Assembly (NCBI RefSeq): GCF_011078175.1
Contig: NZ_JAALCJ010000006.1
Location: 248,001 to 312,000, forward strand
Source of the DNA: Enterobacter cloacae
GTDB taxonomy: Bacteria; Pseudomonadota; Gammaproteobacteria; Enterobacterales; Enterobacteriaceae
Length of the DNA: 64,000 nt
Direction of reading: 5' to 3'
Position 1 is the stretch's first letter. Each line of letters starts with the position of its first letter. This document shows, one piece after another, positions 9,075-18,327 of the stretch. A model generated the notes under the pieces. It was not told the origin of the DNA. It did no database searches and saw only the letters and a program-made list of their open reading frames with translations. A program made the translations under genes and the position numbers.

Positions 9075-10390
9075 CCGCGTGCCGCCGCCATCAGCGCCTC
9101 GATGTCGTCGGCTTTTTTCACCACGGTCGCGGTCAGGTTTTCGTTACCGGTTTCGGTAATGACGATGTCATCTTCAATACGAATGCCGATCCCGCGGTAC
9201 TGTTCGGGCACGTCGGCATCCGGCGCGATGTACAGTCCCGGTTCGACGGTCAGCACCATGCCCGGTTCCAGCACGCGCGAACGCTCCGCGCCGTATGCAC
9301 CCACGTCATGCACATCCAGCCCCAGCCAGTGGCTCAGGCCGTGCATAAAGTAAGGGCGATGGGCGTTTTCAGCAATCAGCGTGTCCACCTCGCCTTTCAG
9401 AATGCCAAGCTTCACCAGCCCGGTAATCATGATGCGCACGACCTCGCCCGTGACGTCCTGAATGGAGATTCCCGGGCGGAACAGCGTCAGCGCGGTCTCC
9501 AGAGACTCAAGTACGATGTCATAGATTTCTCGCTGAGCAGGCGTGAACTTGCCGTTCACCGGAAAGGTGCGGGTGATGTCGCCCGCGTAACCCTGATATT
9601 CACAGCCAGCGTCAATCAGCACCAAATCGCCATCGCGCAGTTCACTTTCGTTTTCGGTGTAGTGCAGGATACAGCCGTTTTCTCCGCCGCCCACGATAGT
9701 GTTATAGGACGGGAAGCGCGCGCCGTGACGGTTAAATTCGTGGTGGATTTCCCCTTCAAGCTGGTACTCGAACATGCCGGGACGACACTTTTCCATTGCG
9801 CGGGTATGCGCCAGGGCACTGATTTCGCCCGCACGGCGCAGCACGTTGAGTTCTTCTTCAGACTTGAACAGGCGCATCTCATGCACCACCGGACGCCAGT
9901 CCGTGAGCGTTGCGGGCGCAGTCAGGTTCTGGCGCGAACCTTTACGCAGCTTGTCCAGCGCGGTGAAAACAATCTCATCCGCATACGCATATTCGCCCTG
10001 CGCGTGGTAGAGCACGTCCAGGCCGTTCAGCAGCTGATAAAGCTGCTGGTTGATTTCACTGAAGGCCAGCGCACGGTCAACGCCCAGCTTTTCCGGTGCA
10101 GCCTCTTGTCCTAAGCGGCGGCCAAACCAGATTTCAGCCGTCAGATCGCGCACGCGGTTGAAAATCACGCTGTGGTTATGGGTGTCATTGCTTTTAATCA
10201 GCACCAGTACCGCTTCCGGCTCGTTAAACCCGGTGAAGTACCAGAAATCACTGTTCTGGCGATAGGGATATTCGCTGTCGGCGCTGCGCGTCACTTCCGG
10301 CGCGGCAAAAATCAGGGCAGCGCTTCCCGGCTGCATTTTTGCCAACAGAGCCTGACGGCGGCGAGAATACTCTTGACTGGAGATAACCAT
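9071..10390 (-). CDS. pepP: Xaa-Pro aminopeptidase P
   Basis: Pita-bread metalloaminopeptidase that removes N-terminal residues preceding proline. The start was placed at 10390, where AGGAGGG lies six bases upstream, giving 439 residues (E. coli: 441). The frame stays open further up into ygfB, but that extension is not supported. Metal ligands are visible in VLIDAGCEY, GDITRTF, HGLSHWLG, TVEPGLY and RIEDD. The protein is cytosolic. It lies 25 bases after ygfB and overlaps ubiH by four bases. Confidence 0.96.
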   Translation of the reverse strand: MVISSQEYSRRRQALLAKMQPGSAALIFAAPEVTRSADSEYPYRQNSDFWYFTGFNEPEAVLVLIKSNDTHNHSVIFNRVRDLTAEIWFGRRLGQEAAPEKLGVDRALAFSEINQQLYQLLNGLDVLYHAQGEYAYADEIVFTALDKLRKGSRQNLTAPATLTDWRPVVHEMRLFKSEEELNVLRRAGEISALAHTRAMEKCRPGMFEYQLEGEIHHEFNRHGARFPSYNTIVGGGENGCILHYTENESELRDGDLVLIDAGCEYQGYAGDITRTFPVNGKFTPAQREIYDIVLESLETALTLFRPGISIQDVTGEVVRIMITGLVKLGILKGEVDTLIAENAHRPYFMHGLSHWLGLDVHDVGAYGAERSRVLEPGMVLTVEPGLYIAPDADVPEQYRGIGIRIEDDIVITETGNENLTATVVKKADDIEALMAAARG

Positions 10391-10415
10391 GACACCCTCC
10401 TGTGCGTTATTTTTC

Positions 10416-10994
10416 TTAATGTAATGTAGGCTTACGAACTTCCGGCGCGGTCGGTTGCGAGCGCGTAAAGTGGTCGTGGCACAGCAGCGCCGCCACGCGC
10501 ACGTACTCGATGATCTCTTCGAGAGACATCTCCAGCTCTTCCTGATCTTCGTCTTCATCGTAGCCGAGCTGGGCAATGTTACGCAGATCGTCGATCGCTT
10601 CACCCGCTTCGCCGGTCACTTTATCAAGCTTAGGCTGAGTAACGCCCAGGCCAAGCAGATAGTGGTTTACCCAACCCGCGAGCGCATCGGCGCGATCGAA
10701 GACGCTGACATCGTCGCCTTCAGGCAGATAAAGCTGAAAAAGAAAGCCATCGTCTTCCAGGGAATCGCTGGTTGCGGCGTGCATTTTACGCAGCGCTTCC
10801 GCCAGTTCGTGGCCAAACGCCAGCCCTTCGTTGGTGAGGTCGTGGATCAGCGGCTGCCATGAGCTGTCGCTGTTTCCGCCGCACAGTATGCCACCGATCA
10901 GACCGTGCATTTCGGCAGGGGTTAAACCGACTCCCTGCTGGTTCAGTAACTGGTTTAAATCCTTGTAACCAGGCATTTCGTTCTGTATAGACAT
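10416..10994 (-). CDS. ygfB: UPF0149 family protein YgfB
   Basis: 192-residue acidic protein of the UPF0149/YgfB family, starting [10 protein letters not shown] as in E. coli. The ATG two codons earlier was not chosen, on the family length. It is alpha-helical with an acidic run ([13 protein letters not shown]) in the C-terminal third. The molecular role is not established here; in Pseudomonas, YgfB homologues have been linked to regulation of beta-lactam resistance. It heads the minus-strand group ygfB-pepP-ubiH-ubiI and is divergent from zapA, with a 167-base shared upstream region. Confidence 0.93.
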   Translation of the reverse strand: MSIQNEMPGYKDLNQLLNQQGVGLTPAEMHGLIGGILCGGNSDSSWQPLIHDLTNEGLAFGHELAEALRKMHAATSDSLEDDGFLFQLYLPEGDDVSVFDRADALAGWVNHYLLGLGVTQPKLDKVTGEAGEAIDDLRNIAQLGYDEDEDQEELEMSLEEIIEYVRVAALLCHDHFTRSQPTAPEVRKPTLH

Positions 10995-11095
10995 ACGCAT
11001 TCGTCATCAAAGGGAGGATATTCATGATATGCTACCACTTTGGACCCTGGTGACACCAGAAAAGGGCTTGTATCTTCACATCAGGGTAGCTATAG

Positions 11096-11491
<396 letters not shown>

Positions 11492-11532
11492 CACTTCGCA
11501 GTTGACTATGGTAGAGTAACTGTGAAGACAAA

Positions 11533-11716
11533 ATTTCTCTGAGATGTTCGCAAGCGGGCCAGTCCCCTGAGCCGATATTTCATACCACAAGAATGTGGCG
11601 CTCCATGGTTGGTGAGCATGCTCGGTTCGTCCGAGAAGCCTTAAAACTATGACGACACATTCACCTTGAACCAAGGGTTCAAGGGTTACAGCCTGCGGCG
11701 GCATCTCGGAGATTCC
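11533..11716 (+). ncRNA. ssrS: 6S RNA
   Basis: 184 bases nearly identical to E. coli 6S RNA as I recall it. The 5' end ATTTCTCTGAGATG pairs with the 3' end CATCTCGGAGATT to make the closing stem. The conserved GCAAGCGGGCC, the central-bubble surroundings (GAGCATGCTCGG) and TTCAAGGGTTACAGCC are all recognisable. 6S RNA mimics an open promoter and sequesters sigma-70 RNA polymerase in stationary phase. It is usually co-transcribed with the downstream ygfA, whose start codon is 24 bases past the RNA's 3' end. Confidence 0.97.
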
Positions 11717-11740
11717 CTCTCTCTTCTTCTACCGACTACC

Positions 11741-12337
11741 ATGACTCAATTCCCTGAAGTTTCTGCTTCACGCCATGACATCCGTCAGCTTATTCGCCAG
11801 CGTCGTCGCGCCTTAAGCGCCGGGCAACAGGCACAGTTTGCCCAACAGGCCGCCGCCCGCATGATGGCGTATCCCCCTGTCGTGATGGCGCACACCGTTG
11901 CACTGTTTTTGTCATTTGACGGCGAGCTGGATACCCAGCCGCTGATAGACCAGCTCTGGCGCGCCGGGAAGAAAGTTTATCTGCCGGTACTTCATCCGTT
12001 TAGCAAAGGCAATCTCCTGTTTCTTCACTACCATCCGCACAGCGAGCTGGTGGTAAATCGTCTGAAAATTACCGAGCCGAAGCTCGACGTTCGCGACGTG
12101 CTCCCGCTTTCACAGCTGGACGTACTGGTTACGCCGCTGGTGGCGTTTGATGAACAGGGCCAGCGTTTAGGAATGGGCGGCGGTTTTTACGACCGGACGC
12201 TGCAAAACTGGCAGCAGTACGGGTTGCAGCCGGTGGGTTACGCGCATGATTGTCAGGGCGTGGAGGCGTTGCCCGTGGAGAAATGGGATGTGCCGTTGCC
12301 GGCGGTAGTGACGCCATCGACGTTGTGGGAGTGGTGA
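11741..12337 (+). CDS. ygfA: 5-formyltetrahydrofolate cyclo-ligase family protein
   Basis: 198 residues from ATG 11741. An internal start at the MIRQRRR-like segment would give the 182 residues used for E. coli; here that codon is LIRQRRR, so the upstream ATG is the natural start. The nucleotide and substrate motif GMGGGFYDRTL near the C terminus is diagnostic. The enzyme converts 5-formyl-THF to 5,10-methenyl-THF using ATP. Co-transcription with 6S RNA links folate metabolism and persistence-related control in E. coli. A palindromic repeat and a bidirectional terminator lie just downstream. Confidence 0.94.
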   Translation: MTQFPEVSASRHDIRQLIRQRRRALSAGQQAQFAQQAAARMMAYPPVVMAHTVALFLSFDGELDTQPLIDQLWRAGKKVYLPVLHPFSKGNLLFLHYHPHSELVVNRLKITEPKLDVRDVLPLSQLDVLVTPLVAFDEQGQRLGMGGGFYDRTLQNWQQYGLQPVGYAHDCQGVEALPVEKWDVPLPAVVTPSTLWEW

Positions 12338-12357
12338 AACAGGCGTGCAGCCTGATG

Positions 12358-12390
12358 CCCTCATCCCACCCCTCTCCACAGGGAGAGGGT
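12358..12390. repeat. CCCTCTCCC-type palindromic repeat
   Basis: A single copy of the B-type repeat (CCCTCATCCCACCCCTCTCC with the complementary GGGAGAGGG), between the convergent genes ygfA and serA. It has one base difference from the usual CCCTCACCC start. Confidence 0.85.
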
Positions 12391-12400
12391 GAAAATATAA

Positions 12401-12426
12401 AAAACGGTAACTATCGTTACCGTTTT
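12401..12426. terminator. Bidirectional terminator between ygfA and serA
   Basis: AAAACGGTAAC and GTTACCGTTTT form a perfect 11-bp stem around a TATC loop, flanked by A-rich and T-rich sequence. It suits termination of both convergent genes. The ygfA-serA gap is only about 106 bases, so the sibC/ibsC toxin-antisense pair found here in E. coli is not present. Confidence 0.75.
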
Positions 12427-12443
12427 GCATTTACCTCGCAGCA

Positions 12444-13676
12444 TCAGTACAACAGACGCGCGCGAATCGTCCCCGGAATGGTCTTCATGCTCTGTAGCGC
12501 TTTTTCGGCAACATCTTCATCTGCTTCGATATCAATGACCACGTAACCCATCTGCGAGTTGGTTTGCAGATACTGGGCAGCAATGTTGACGCTCTGCTCG
12601 GCAAAGATTTGGTTGATAGCCGTCAGCACGCCCGGACGGTTTTCGTGAATGTGCAGCAGACGACGTCCACCGTGTAGCGGCAGAGACACCTCCGGGAAGT
12701 TCACCGCCGAGAGCGTGGAACCGTTGTCGGAGTATTTGCTCAGCTTACCCGCCACTTCCAGGCCGATATTTTCCTGCGCTTCCTGGGTTGAACCGCCGAT
12801 GTGCGGCGTCAGGATCACGTTGTCGAACTCGCACAGCGGAGAGTTAAACGGATCGCTGTTGGTGGCAGGCTCCGTCGGGAATACGTCGATGGCCGCCCCC
12901 GCCAGATGCTTACGCTTCAGAGCATCGCACAGCGCGGGGATGTCAACCACAGTACCGCGCGCGGCGTTGATCAGCAGTGAGCCCGGCTTCATCAGTGCCA
13001 GCTCTTCCGCACCCATCATATTTTTGGTGGACGCATTTTCCGGTACGTGCAGGCTTACCACGTCGCTCATGTTCAGCAGGTCAGAGAGATGTTGCACCTG
13101 CGTCGCATTCCCCAACGGCAGCTTGCTTTCGATATCGTAAAAGTAAACATGCATCCCCAGAGATTCTGCCAGAATCCCCAACTGAGTACCGATGTGGCCA
13201 TAGCCGATGATACCCAGTTTTTTACCGCGCGCTTCGTATGAGCCCGCAGCCAGTTTATTCCATACGCCGCGGTGCGCTTTAGCGTTTGCCTCCGGGATAC
13301 CGCGCAGCAGCAGCAGTAATTCGCCAATCACCAGCTCCGCCACGGAACGGGTGTTGGAGAAGGGGGCGTTGAACACCGGGATACCGCGTTTGGCGGCAGC
13401 ATTCAGATCAACCTGGTTGGTACCGATGCAGAAACAGCCAATGGCAACCAGCTTTTCCGCCGCGGCAATAACGTCTTCGGTCAGTTGGGTACGGGATCGC
13501 AGGCCAATGAAATGGGCATCACGGATGGACGCTTTCAGCTCTTCGGTATCGAGCGCGCCTTTGTGAAATTCGATGTTGGTGTAACCCGCCGCGCGAAGGC
13601 TATCGATTGCTTTCTGATGCACGCCCTCGACCAGCAGGAATTTAATCTTGTCTTTCTCCAGTGATACCTTTGCCAT
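12444..13676 (-). CDS. serA: D-3-phosphoglycerate dehydrogenase
   Basis: 410 residues, equal to E. coli SerA. It catalyses the first, serine-inhibited step of serine synthesis. The NAD-binding loop GYGHIGTQ, the substrate/catalytic motifs NAARGT and LTPHIGGST, and a C-terminal ACT domain for L-serine binding (starting near HIHENRPGV) are all present. It is expressed monocistronically; Lrp and CRP control it in E. coli. It shares its surroundings with rpiA, which lies upstream on the same strand behind a strong palindrome. Confidence 0.98.
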   Translation of the reverse strand: MAKVSLEKDKIKFLLVEGVHQKAIDSLRAAGYTNIEFHKGALDTEELKASIRDAHFIGLRSRTQLTEDVIAAAEKLVAIGCFCIGTNQVDLNAAAKRGIPVFNAPFSNTRSVAELVIGELLLLLRGIPEANAKAHRGVWNKLAAGSYEARGKKLGIIGYGHIGTQLGILAESLGMHVYFYDIESKLPLGNATQVQHLSDLLNMSDVVSLHVPENASTKNMMGAEELALMKPGSLLINAARGTVVDIPALCDALKRKHLAGAAIDVFPTEPATNSDPFNSPLCEFDNVILTPHIGGSTQEAQENIGLEVAGKLSKYSDNGSTLSAVNFPEVSLPLHGGRRLLHIHENRPGVLTAINQIFAEQSVNIAAQYLQTNSQMGYVVIDIEADEDVAEKALQSMKTIPGTIRARLLY

Positions 13677-13918
13677 TTACCCGACCCTGTTTTTTATCTG
13701 AACTGATGTTGTGCTGGATTGAAATCCGCTCTAGCCAACATATCAAAAAAAACTATTGCAGCAATATGAACGTTTGCGTCGGCACTCTGAAGAAAAGTCA
13801 TACAGAGCAAAATGGCAGAGCAAAATGCTAAGGAAATTTATAAACGTGGCAGGATCGGCAAAAGAGGTGGAAAAACGTGACACAAGTCACCGAATTTAGC
13901 TTTTCAAAAATTTTTTAG

Positions 13919-13938
13919 CGGGGGGAGCGCTCCCCCCG
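13919..13938 (-). terminator. Perfect 20-bp palindrome after rpiA, probable terminator
   Basis: CGGGGGGAGCGCTCCCCCCG reads the same on both strands and starts about 6 bases after the rpiA stop. On the minus strand it is followed by GCTAAAAAATTTTTG, so the T-run is slightly displaced. It separates rpiA from serA. Confidence 0.65.
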
Positions 13939-13943
13939 TCAGA

Positions 13944-14603
13944 TCATTTTACGATGGTTTTCACGCCGTCAGCGGTGCCAATCAGCGCCACATCCGCGCC
14001 ACGGTTGGCAAATAACCCTACGGTAACGACGCCTGGAATGCCGTTGATCGCATTTTCCAGCGCAATGGCATCGAGGATCTCAAGGCCGTGAACGTCGAGG
14101 ATCACGTTGCCGTTATCGGTCACCACACCCTGACGATATTCCGGACGACCGCCCAGCTTGACCAGCTGACGGGCAACTGCGCTGCGCGCCATCGGGATCA
14201 CTTCGACCGGCAGCGGGAAATTCCCCAGAATGTCGACCTGCTTGGAGGCGTCCGCGATGCAGATAAACTTATCCGCCACGGAAGCGATGATTTTTTCGCG
14301 GGTCAGCGCCGCGCCGCCGCCTTTGATCATCTGCATATGGCCGTTGATTTCATCCGCGCCATCAACGTAAATCCCCAGACGATCCACTTCGTTAAGATCG
14401 AAAACGGTAATGCCGAGGCTTTTCAGCTTTTCCGTGGAAGCATCAGAGCTGGAAACCGCGCCCTCGATCTGCCCCTTCATCGTGCCCAGCGCATCGATAA
14501 AGTGTGCCGCCGTCGACCCCGTACCAACACCGACAATGGTACCCGGCTGTACGTACTGGAGAGCGGCCCATCCTACTGCTTTTTTCAGTTCATCCTGCGT
14601 CAT
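13944..14603 (-). CDS. rpiA: Ribose-5-phosphate isomerase A
   Basis: 219 residues, identical in length to E. coli RpiA. It interconverts ribose-5-phosphate and ribulose-5-phosphate in the pentose phosphate pathway. Signature motifs are [12 protein letters not shown] near the N terminus, the DGADEI catalytic segment and the [11 protein letters not shown] loop. It is divergent from argP with 127 bases between start codons. tktA and other sugar-phosphate enzymes are found further on in the window. Confidence 0.98.
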   Translation of the reverse strand: MTQDELKKAVGWAALQYVQPGTIVGVGTGSTAAHFIDALGTMKGQIEGAVSSSDASTEKLKSLGITVFDLNEVDRLGIYVDGADEINGHMQMIKGGGAALTREKIIASVADKFICIADASKQVDILGNFPLPVEVIPMARSAVARQLVKLGGRPEYRQGVVTDNGNVILDVHGLEILDAIALENAINGIPGVVTVGLFANRGADVALIGTADGVKTIVK

Positions 14604-14730
14604 GATCGTTTTGCCTGTGGTGTGAAAACTCAGGGCGCATTATAGAACACGTCGAATGGATTTCGTCTGCCACAAAGGGAAAATTGTGTCATAGTGCAGA
14701 TTAAGCAAAATTAAGGAGTCAGCCAGAGCA

Positions 14731-15624
14731 ATGAAACGTCCGGACTACAGAACACTACAGGCACTTGATGCAGTTATTCGTGAACGCGGTTTTGAGCGCG
14801 CGGCGCAAAAGCTGTGCATCACCCAGTCCGCCGTATCACAGCGTATCAAACAGCTTGAAAACATGTTCGGGCAGCCGCTGCTGGTGCGTACCGTGCCGCC
14901 TCGCCCAACGGAGCAAGGGCAAAAGCTCCTCGCCCTGCTGCGCCAGGTTGAACTGCTGGAAGACGAATGGCTGGGGGACGAACAAACGGGCTCCACGCCG
15001 CTGTTGCTCTCTCTGGCGGTCAACGCCGACAGTCTGGCAACCTGGTTACTGCCAGCCCTTGCGCCGGTATTAGCTGACTCCCCTATCCGGCTGAACCTCC
15101 AGGTGGAAGATGAAACCCGTACCCAGGAACGCCTGCGTCGCGGTGAAGTGGTTGGGGCAGTCAGTATTCAGCCACAGGCGCTGCCAAGCTGCCTGGTGGA
15201 TCAGCTGGGCGCGCTGGATTACCTGTTTGTCGGTTCAAAAGCCTTTGCCGAGCGCTACTTCCCGAACGGCGTGACCCGTGCCGCGCTGCTGAAAGCCCCT
15301 GCCGTCGCGTTCGACCATCTGGACGATATGCATCAGGCCTTCCTGCAACAAAACTTCGATCTGCCGCCGGGCAGCGTACCGTGTCATATCGTTAACTCGT
15401 CCGAAGCCTTTGTGCAGCTCGCACGTCAGGGAACGACCTGCTGCATGATCCCGCATTTGCAGATTGAGAAAGAGTTAAAAAGCGGTGAGCTGATTGATTT
15501 AACCCCGGGGTTGTATCAGCGCCGTATGCTGTACTGGCACCGTTTTGCGCCGGAAAGCCGCATGATGCGCAACGTCACCGACGCGCTGCTGGCGTTTGGG
15601 CACAAGGTATTGAGGCAGGATTAA
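14731..15624 (+). CDS. argP: LysR-family regulator ArgP (IciA)
   Basis: 297 residues. The N-terminal winged helix-turn-helix (about residues 4-60, with [14 protein letters not shown] as the recognition region) is followed by a substrate-binding-like effector domain that senses lysine and arginine. ArgP activates argO, present about 0.9 kb downstream on the opposite strand, and other lysine-responsive genes. AAGGAG precedes the start. In E. coli scpA-argK-scpBC and ygfI stand between argP and yggE; here only 48 bases with one repeat do. Confidence 0.96.
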   Translation: MKRPDYRTLQALDAVIRERGFERAAQKLCITQSAVSQRIKQLENMFGQPLLVRTVPPRPTEQGQKLLALLRQVELLEDEWLGDEQTGSTPLLLSLAVNADSLATWLLPALAPVLADSPIRLNLQVEDETRTQERLRRGEVVGAVSIQPQALPSCLVDQLGALDYLFVGSKAFAERYFPNGVTRAALLKAPAVAFDHLDDMHQAFLQQNFDLPPGSVPCHIVNSSEAFVQLARQGTTCCMIPHLQIEKELKSGELIDLTPGLYQRRMLYWHRFAPESRMMRNVTDALLAFGHKVLRQD

Positions 15625-15635
15625 TCGCTTAAATT

Positions 15636-15668
15636 CCCTCTCCCTGTGGGAGAGGGTTAGGGTGAGGG
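15636..15668. repeat. CCCTCTCCC-type palindromic repeat between argP and yggE
   Basis: CCCTCTCCCTGTGGGAGAGG followed by GTTAGGGTGAGGG. The unit ends four bases before the yggE stop codon. It fills the whole convergent gap and probably forms the 3' mRNA stem of both genes. Confidence 0.88.
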
Positions 15669-15672
15669 CAAA

Positions 15673-16413
15673 TTACTGCGCCTTAGCCGCCTCAGTTTGC
15701 TGAGTTTGAGTTGGCTCCAGCTGGAACACCACATCAACCTGATCGTCGAACTGAATGGTCGGCTGCTCGTAAGTTTCCTGAGCAGAAACCGGGGCCGCGT
15801 CAGCCTTCATCATCCGCACCATCGGGCTTGGCTGATAGTTAGAGACGTGGTAACGCACGCTGTAAACCGGGCCGAGCTTGCTCTTGAAGCCGGACGCCAG
15901 CTGCTGCGCCTGATGAATGGCATCATCAATCGCCGCTTTACGCGCTTCGTCTTTATATTTCTCCGGTTGCGCAACGCCCAGCGAGACGGAACGAATTTCG
16001 TTCAGCCCTGCCTTCAGCGCACCGTCCAGCAATCCGTTGAGCTTATCAAGCTGGCGCACGGTCACTTCCACAGTACGCACGGCGCGATAGCCTTTCAGGA
16101 TACTTTTGCCGTTCTGGTAGTCGTAATCCGGTTGGGTACGCAGGTTCGCAGAGCTGATGTCTTTTTTCGCGACACCGTTCTGTTCCAGGAAAGAGAGGTA
16201 TTGCGCAACACGATCGTCTGCCTGTTTCTTGGCGGAAGCAGCATCTTTCGCCGCCACGTTCACTTCAATTGCCAGGGTTGCAACATCCGGTACCGCATCC
16301 ACACTTGCAGTGCCTGAAGTGACAATGTGCGGGCCGTTTGGCAGTTCATTCGCCTGCACCGACACCGCACCAAAACTTACTAATGCCGCCAGGGCCATCA
16401 CTTTAAACTTCAC
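15673..16413 (-). CDS. yggE: SIMPL-domain periplasmic protein YggE, oxidative stress related
   Basis: 246 residues when started at the GTG at 16413. GGAGG lies seven bases upstream of this GTG but only one base from the ATG at 16419, so the GTG start is preferred; it also gives the E. coli length and the MKFKV N terminus. A signal peptide (residues 1 to about 22, ending QA before NELPNG) is clear. The body is a SIMPL/DUF541 domain with YSVRYHVSNYQPSPMVRMM. E. coli yggE mutants have been linked to oxidative stress; the mechanism is unknown. Confidence 0.93.
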   Translation of the reverse strand: MKFKVMALAALVSFGAVSVQANELPNGPHIVTSGTASVDAVPDVATLAIEVNVAAKDAASAKKQADDRVAQYLSFLEQNGVAKKDISSANLRTQPDYDYQNGKSILKGYRAVRTVEVTVRQLDKLNGLLDGALKAGLNEIRSVSLGVAQPEKYKDEARKAAIDDAIHQAQQLASGFKSKLGPVYSVRYHVSNYQPSPMVRMMKADAAPVSAQETYEQPTIQFDDQVDVVFQLEPTQTQQTEAAKAQ

Positions 16414-16504
16414 TGTCATTCCTCCATGTTGCGAAGAGTGCCCAACAACAGGGCTCATGCCAGCAAGCTTAGCGGGTCTTGTTCATATGTCCATAAGACA
16501 ACGC

Positions 16505-17140
16505 TTAGTTGAACAAACCCTGTACATGATAAATGCCCTCTTTCGCTAACTGAAAGGCAATAAACCACATCACCAGCCCAACCAGCGTATTGATGATGCG
16601 CTGCGCTTTGGCGGTACGCAGTCGTGGCGCCAGCCACGCCGCCAGGATCGCAAGGCCAAAGAACCAGAGGAAGGAGGCGCTGACCGTGCCGAGCGCAAAC
16701 CAGCGTTTAGGCTCAACGTCAAGCTGTCCACCCAGGCTGCCGAGCACCACGAACGTATCAAGATAAACGTGCGGGTTAAGCCACGTCACAGCGAGCATGG
16801 TGACAATAATCTTCCAGCGTCCCTGCTTCATCACGTCGGCGCTCGCCAGCTCAAGATTGCTGCTCATGGCCGTTTTCAGGGCGCCAAACCCGTACCACAG
16901 CAGAAACGCTACGCCGCCCCAGGTAACCAGCGCCAGCAGCCACGGCGACTGCATCAACAGCGCGCTGCCGCCAAAAATCCCGGCGCAAATCAGCAGCAGA
17001 TCGCTCACCGCGCACAGCAGGGCAATCATCAGGTGGTACTGGCGGCGAATGCCCTGGTTCATCACGAACGCATTTTGTGGACCAAGGGGGAGGATCATAG
17101 CCGTGCCTAACGCAAGCCCTTGAAAATAATAAGATAACAT
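16505..17140 (-). CDS. argO: Arginine exporter ArgO (LysE family)
   Basis: 211 residues from the ATG at 17140, matching E. coli ArgO (YggA). The frame is open 18 codons further up but without support. It is a polytopic inner-membrane protein of the LysE/RhtB superfamily, with the family signature GLALG...PLGPQNAFV at the N terminus and about six hydrophobic segments. It exports arginine and the toxic analogue canavanine, and is activated by ArgP with arginine and blocked with lysine. Its promoter region lies between 17141 and the mscS terminator. Confidence 0.96.
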   Translation of the reverse strand: MLSYYFQGLALGTAMILPLGPQNAFVMNQGIRRQYHLMIALLCAVSDLLLICAGIFGGSALLMQSPWLLALVTWGGVAFLLWYGFGALKTAMSSNLELASADVMKQGRWKIIVTMLAVTWLNPHVYLDTFVVLGSLGGQLDVEPKRWFALGTVSASFLWFFGLAILAAWLAPRLRTAKAQRIINTLVGLVMWFIAFQLAKEGIYHVQGLFN

Positions 17141-17240
17141 GACGTAATTCTCGAAGAGTTGTCCTGGAGGCAGACTATACTGCGGGAATGTCATTAGAGG
17201 AAATGGATAATATTAATCGGGGATTAGTGAGACTAATAAC

Positions 17241-17276
17241 AAAAAAGCCCGGTGGCGCTATCGCTTACCGGGCTTA
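17241..17276 (-). terminator. mscS terminator built on a REP palindrome
   Basis: On the minus strand, AAGCCCGGTAAGCG...CGCCACCGGGC is followed by TTTTTTG, 10 bases past the mscS stop. This is a GTAA-flanked REP-like stem acting as a Rho-independent terminator. Confidence 0.8.
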
Positions 17277-17285
17277 CTGGTGAAG

Positions 17286-18140
17286 TTACTCTGCTTCTTT
17301 GACGTTTTTGACGTTTACGTCCATCTGCGGGTACGGGAAGCTGATGCCGTTGGCATCGAAGTCACGCTTGATGCGCTCCAGCACGTCCCAGTAAACGTTT
17401 TGCAGATCGCTGCTTTTGCTCCAGATGCGTACCACAAAATTAATGGATGACGCGCCCAGCTCGTTCAGACGAACGGTCTGCTCGCGGTCCTTCAGAATGC
17501 GGTCGTCAGAATCAATGATGTTAGCGATCAGCGATTTCACCTGGTCGATATCGGAATCGTACGCCACGCTGATAATCAGCTCGTTACGACGCACCGGCTC
17601 GCGGGAGAAGTTGATGATATTGCCCGCAATGATTTTCCCGTTCGGCACCACCACAATACGACCATCGACGGTACGCAGGGTGGTAGAGAAAATCTGTACC
17701 TGTAACACGGTACCGGCGATCCCCCCTAAATCCACGTATTCACCGGAACGGAATGGACGGAAGGTCACCAGCAGAACGCCCGCCGCCAGGTTTGAAAGCG
17801 AACCCTGCAATGCAAGACCAATGGCCAGACCGGCAGCACCGAGCACAGCGATAACGGATGCCGTCTGCACGCCTACACGCCCCAGCGCCGCAATCAGCGT
17901 AAAGGCGATGATGCCGTAACGCACCAGCGCGGAGAGGAAGTCGGCGACCGTGGCGTCAATGTGTCGTGCGACCATCACCCGGTTGACAGCATTCGATACA
18001 ATACGCGCCACGATCATCCCGACAATGATGATGGCAATAGCGGCAACAATATTCACGGCGTAGCTCAGCAACAGTGCCTGGTTGCGCACCAGCCAGTTAC
18101 CCGCATTGTTGATGCTGTCTACAACATCAAGTTGTTCCAT
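17286..18140 (-). CDS. mscS: Small-conductance mechanosensitive channel MscS
   Basis: 284 residues (E. coli 286). Three N-terminal membrane helices lead into the pore-lining TM3 with its Gly/Ala pattern ([15 protein letters not shown]). A cytosolic beta domain with the PNGKI motif and a C-terminal alpha/beta domain form the cage. It opens under hypo-osmotic shock to release solutes. fbaA lies upstream on the same strand, separated by a strong terminator. Confidence 0.97.
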   Translation of the reverse strand: MEQLDVVDSINNAGNWLVRNQALLLSYAVNIVAAIAIIIVGMIVARIVSNAVNRVMVARHIDATVADFLSALVRYGIIAFTLIAALGRVGVQTASVIAVLGAAGLAIGLALQGSLSNLAAGVLLVTFRPFRSGEYVDLGGIAGTVLQVQIFSTTLRTVDGRIVVVPNGKIIAGNIINFSREPVRRNELIISVAYDSDIDQVKSLIANIIDSDDRILKDREQTVRLNELGASSINFVVRIWSKSSDLQNVYWDVLERIKRDFDANGISFPYPQMDVNVKNVKEAE

Positions 18141-18277
18141 TTATTCTTCCTTTTGCTAAACCAAATACAAAAATCCATCCCTTAAGGGGACAGGCAGGTC
18201 AGTAAAGGGTAAACAAAAAGAGCGGTTAATGCCAAACAGATCACAAAATCAGGTCTTGCAGGATATTGAAAAAACAT

Positions 18278-18304
18278 AAAAAAGGCCCGCATTTGCGGGC
18301 CTTC
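18278..18304 (-). terminator. fbaA terminator
   Basis: On the minus strand AAGGCCCGC-AAAT-GCGGGCCTT is followed by a T-rich tail, 23 bases after the fbaA stop. It ends the epd-pgk-fbaA transcript. Confidence 0.9.
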
Positions 18305-18327
18305 TGATGTGCTTTCAGCAGCACAAA

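Noticed and set aside
10391-10603. N-terminal extension of pepP into ygfB
   Set aside because: The strong AGGAGGG site and family N terminus place the start at 10390; the extension only reads ygfB in another frame.
12338-12443. sibC/ibsC toxin-antisense RNA pair expected between ygfA and serA
   Set aside because: The gap holds only a palindromic repeat and a terminator; no small hydrophobic ORF with antisense RNA features fits.
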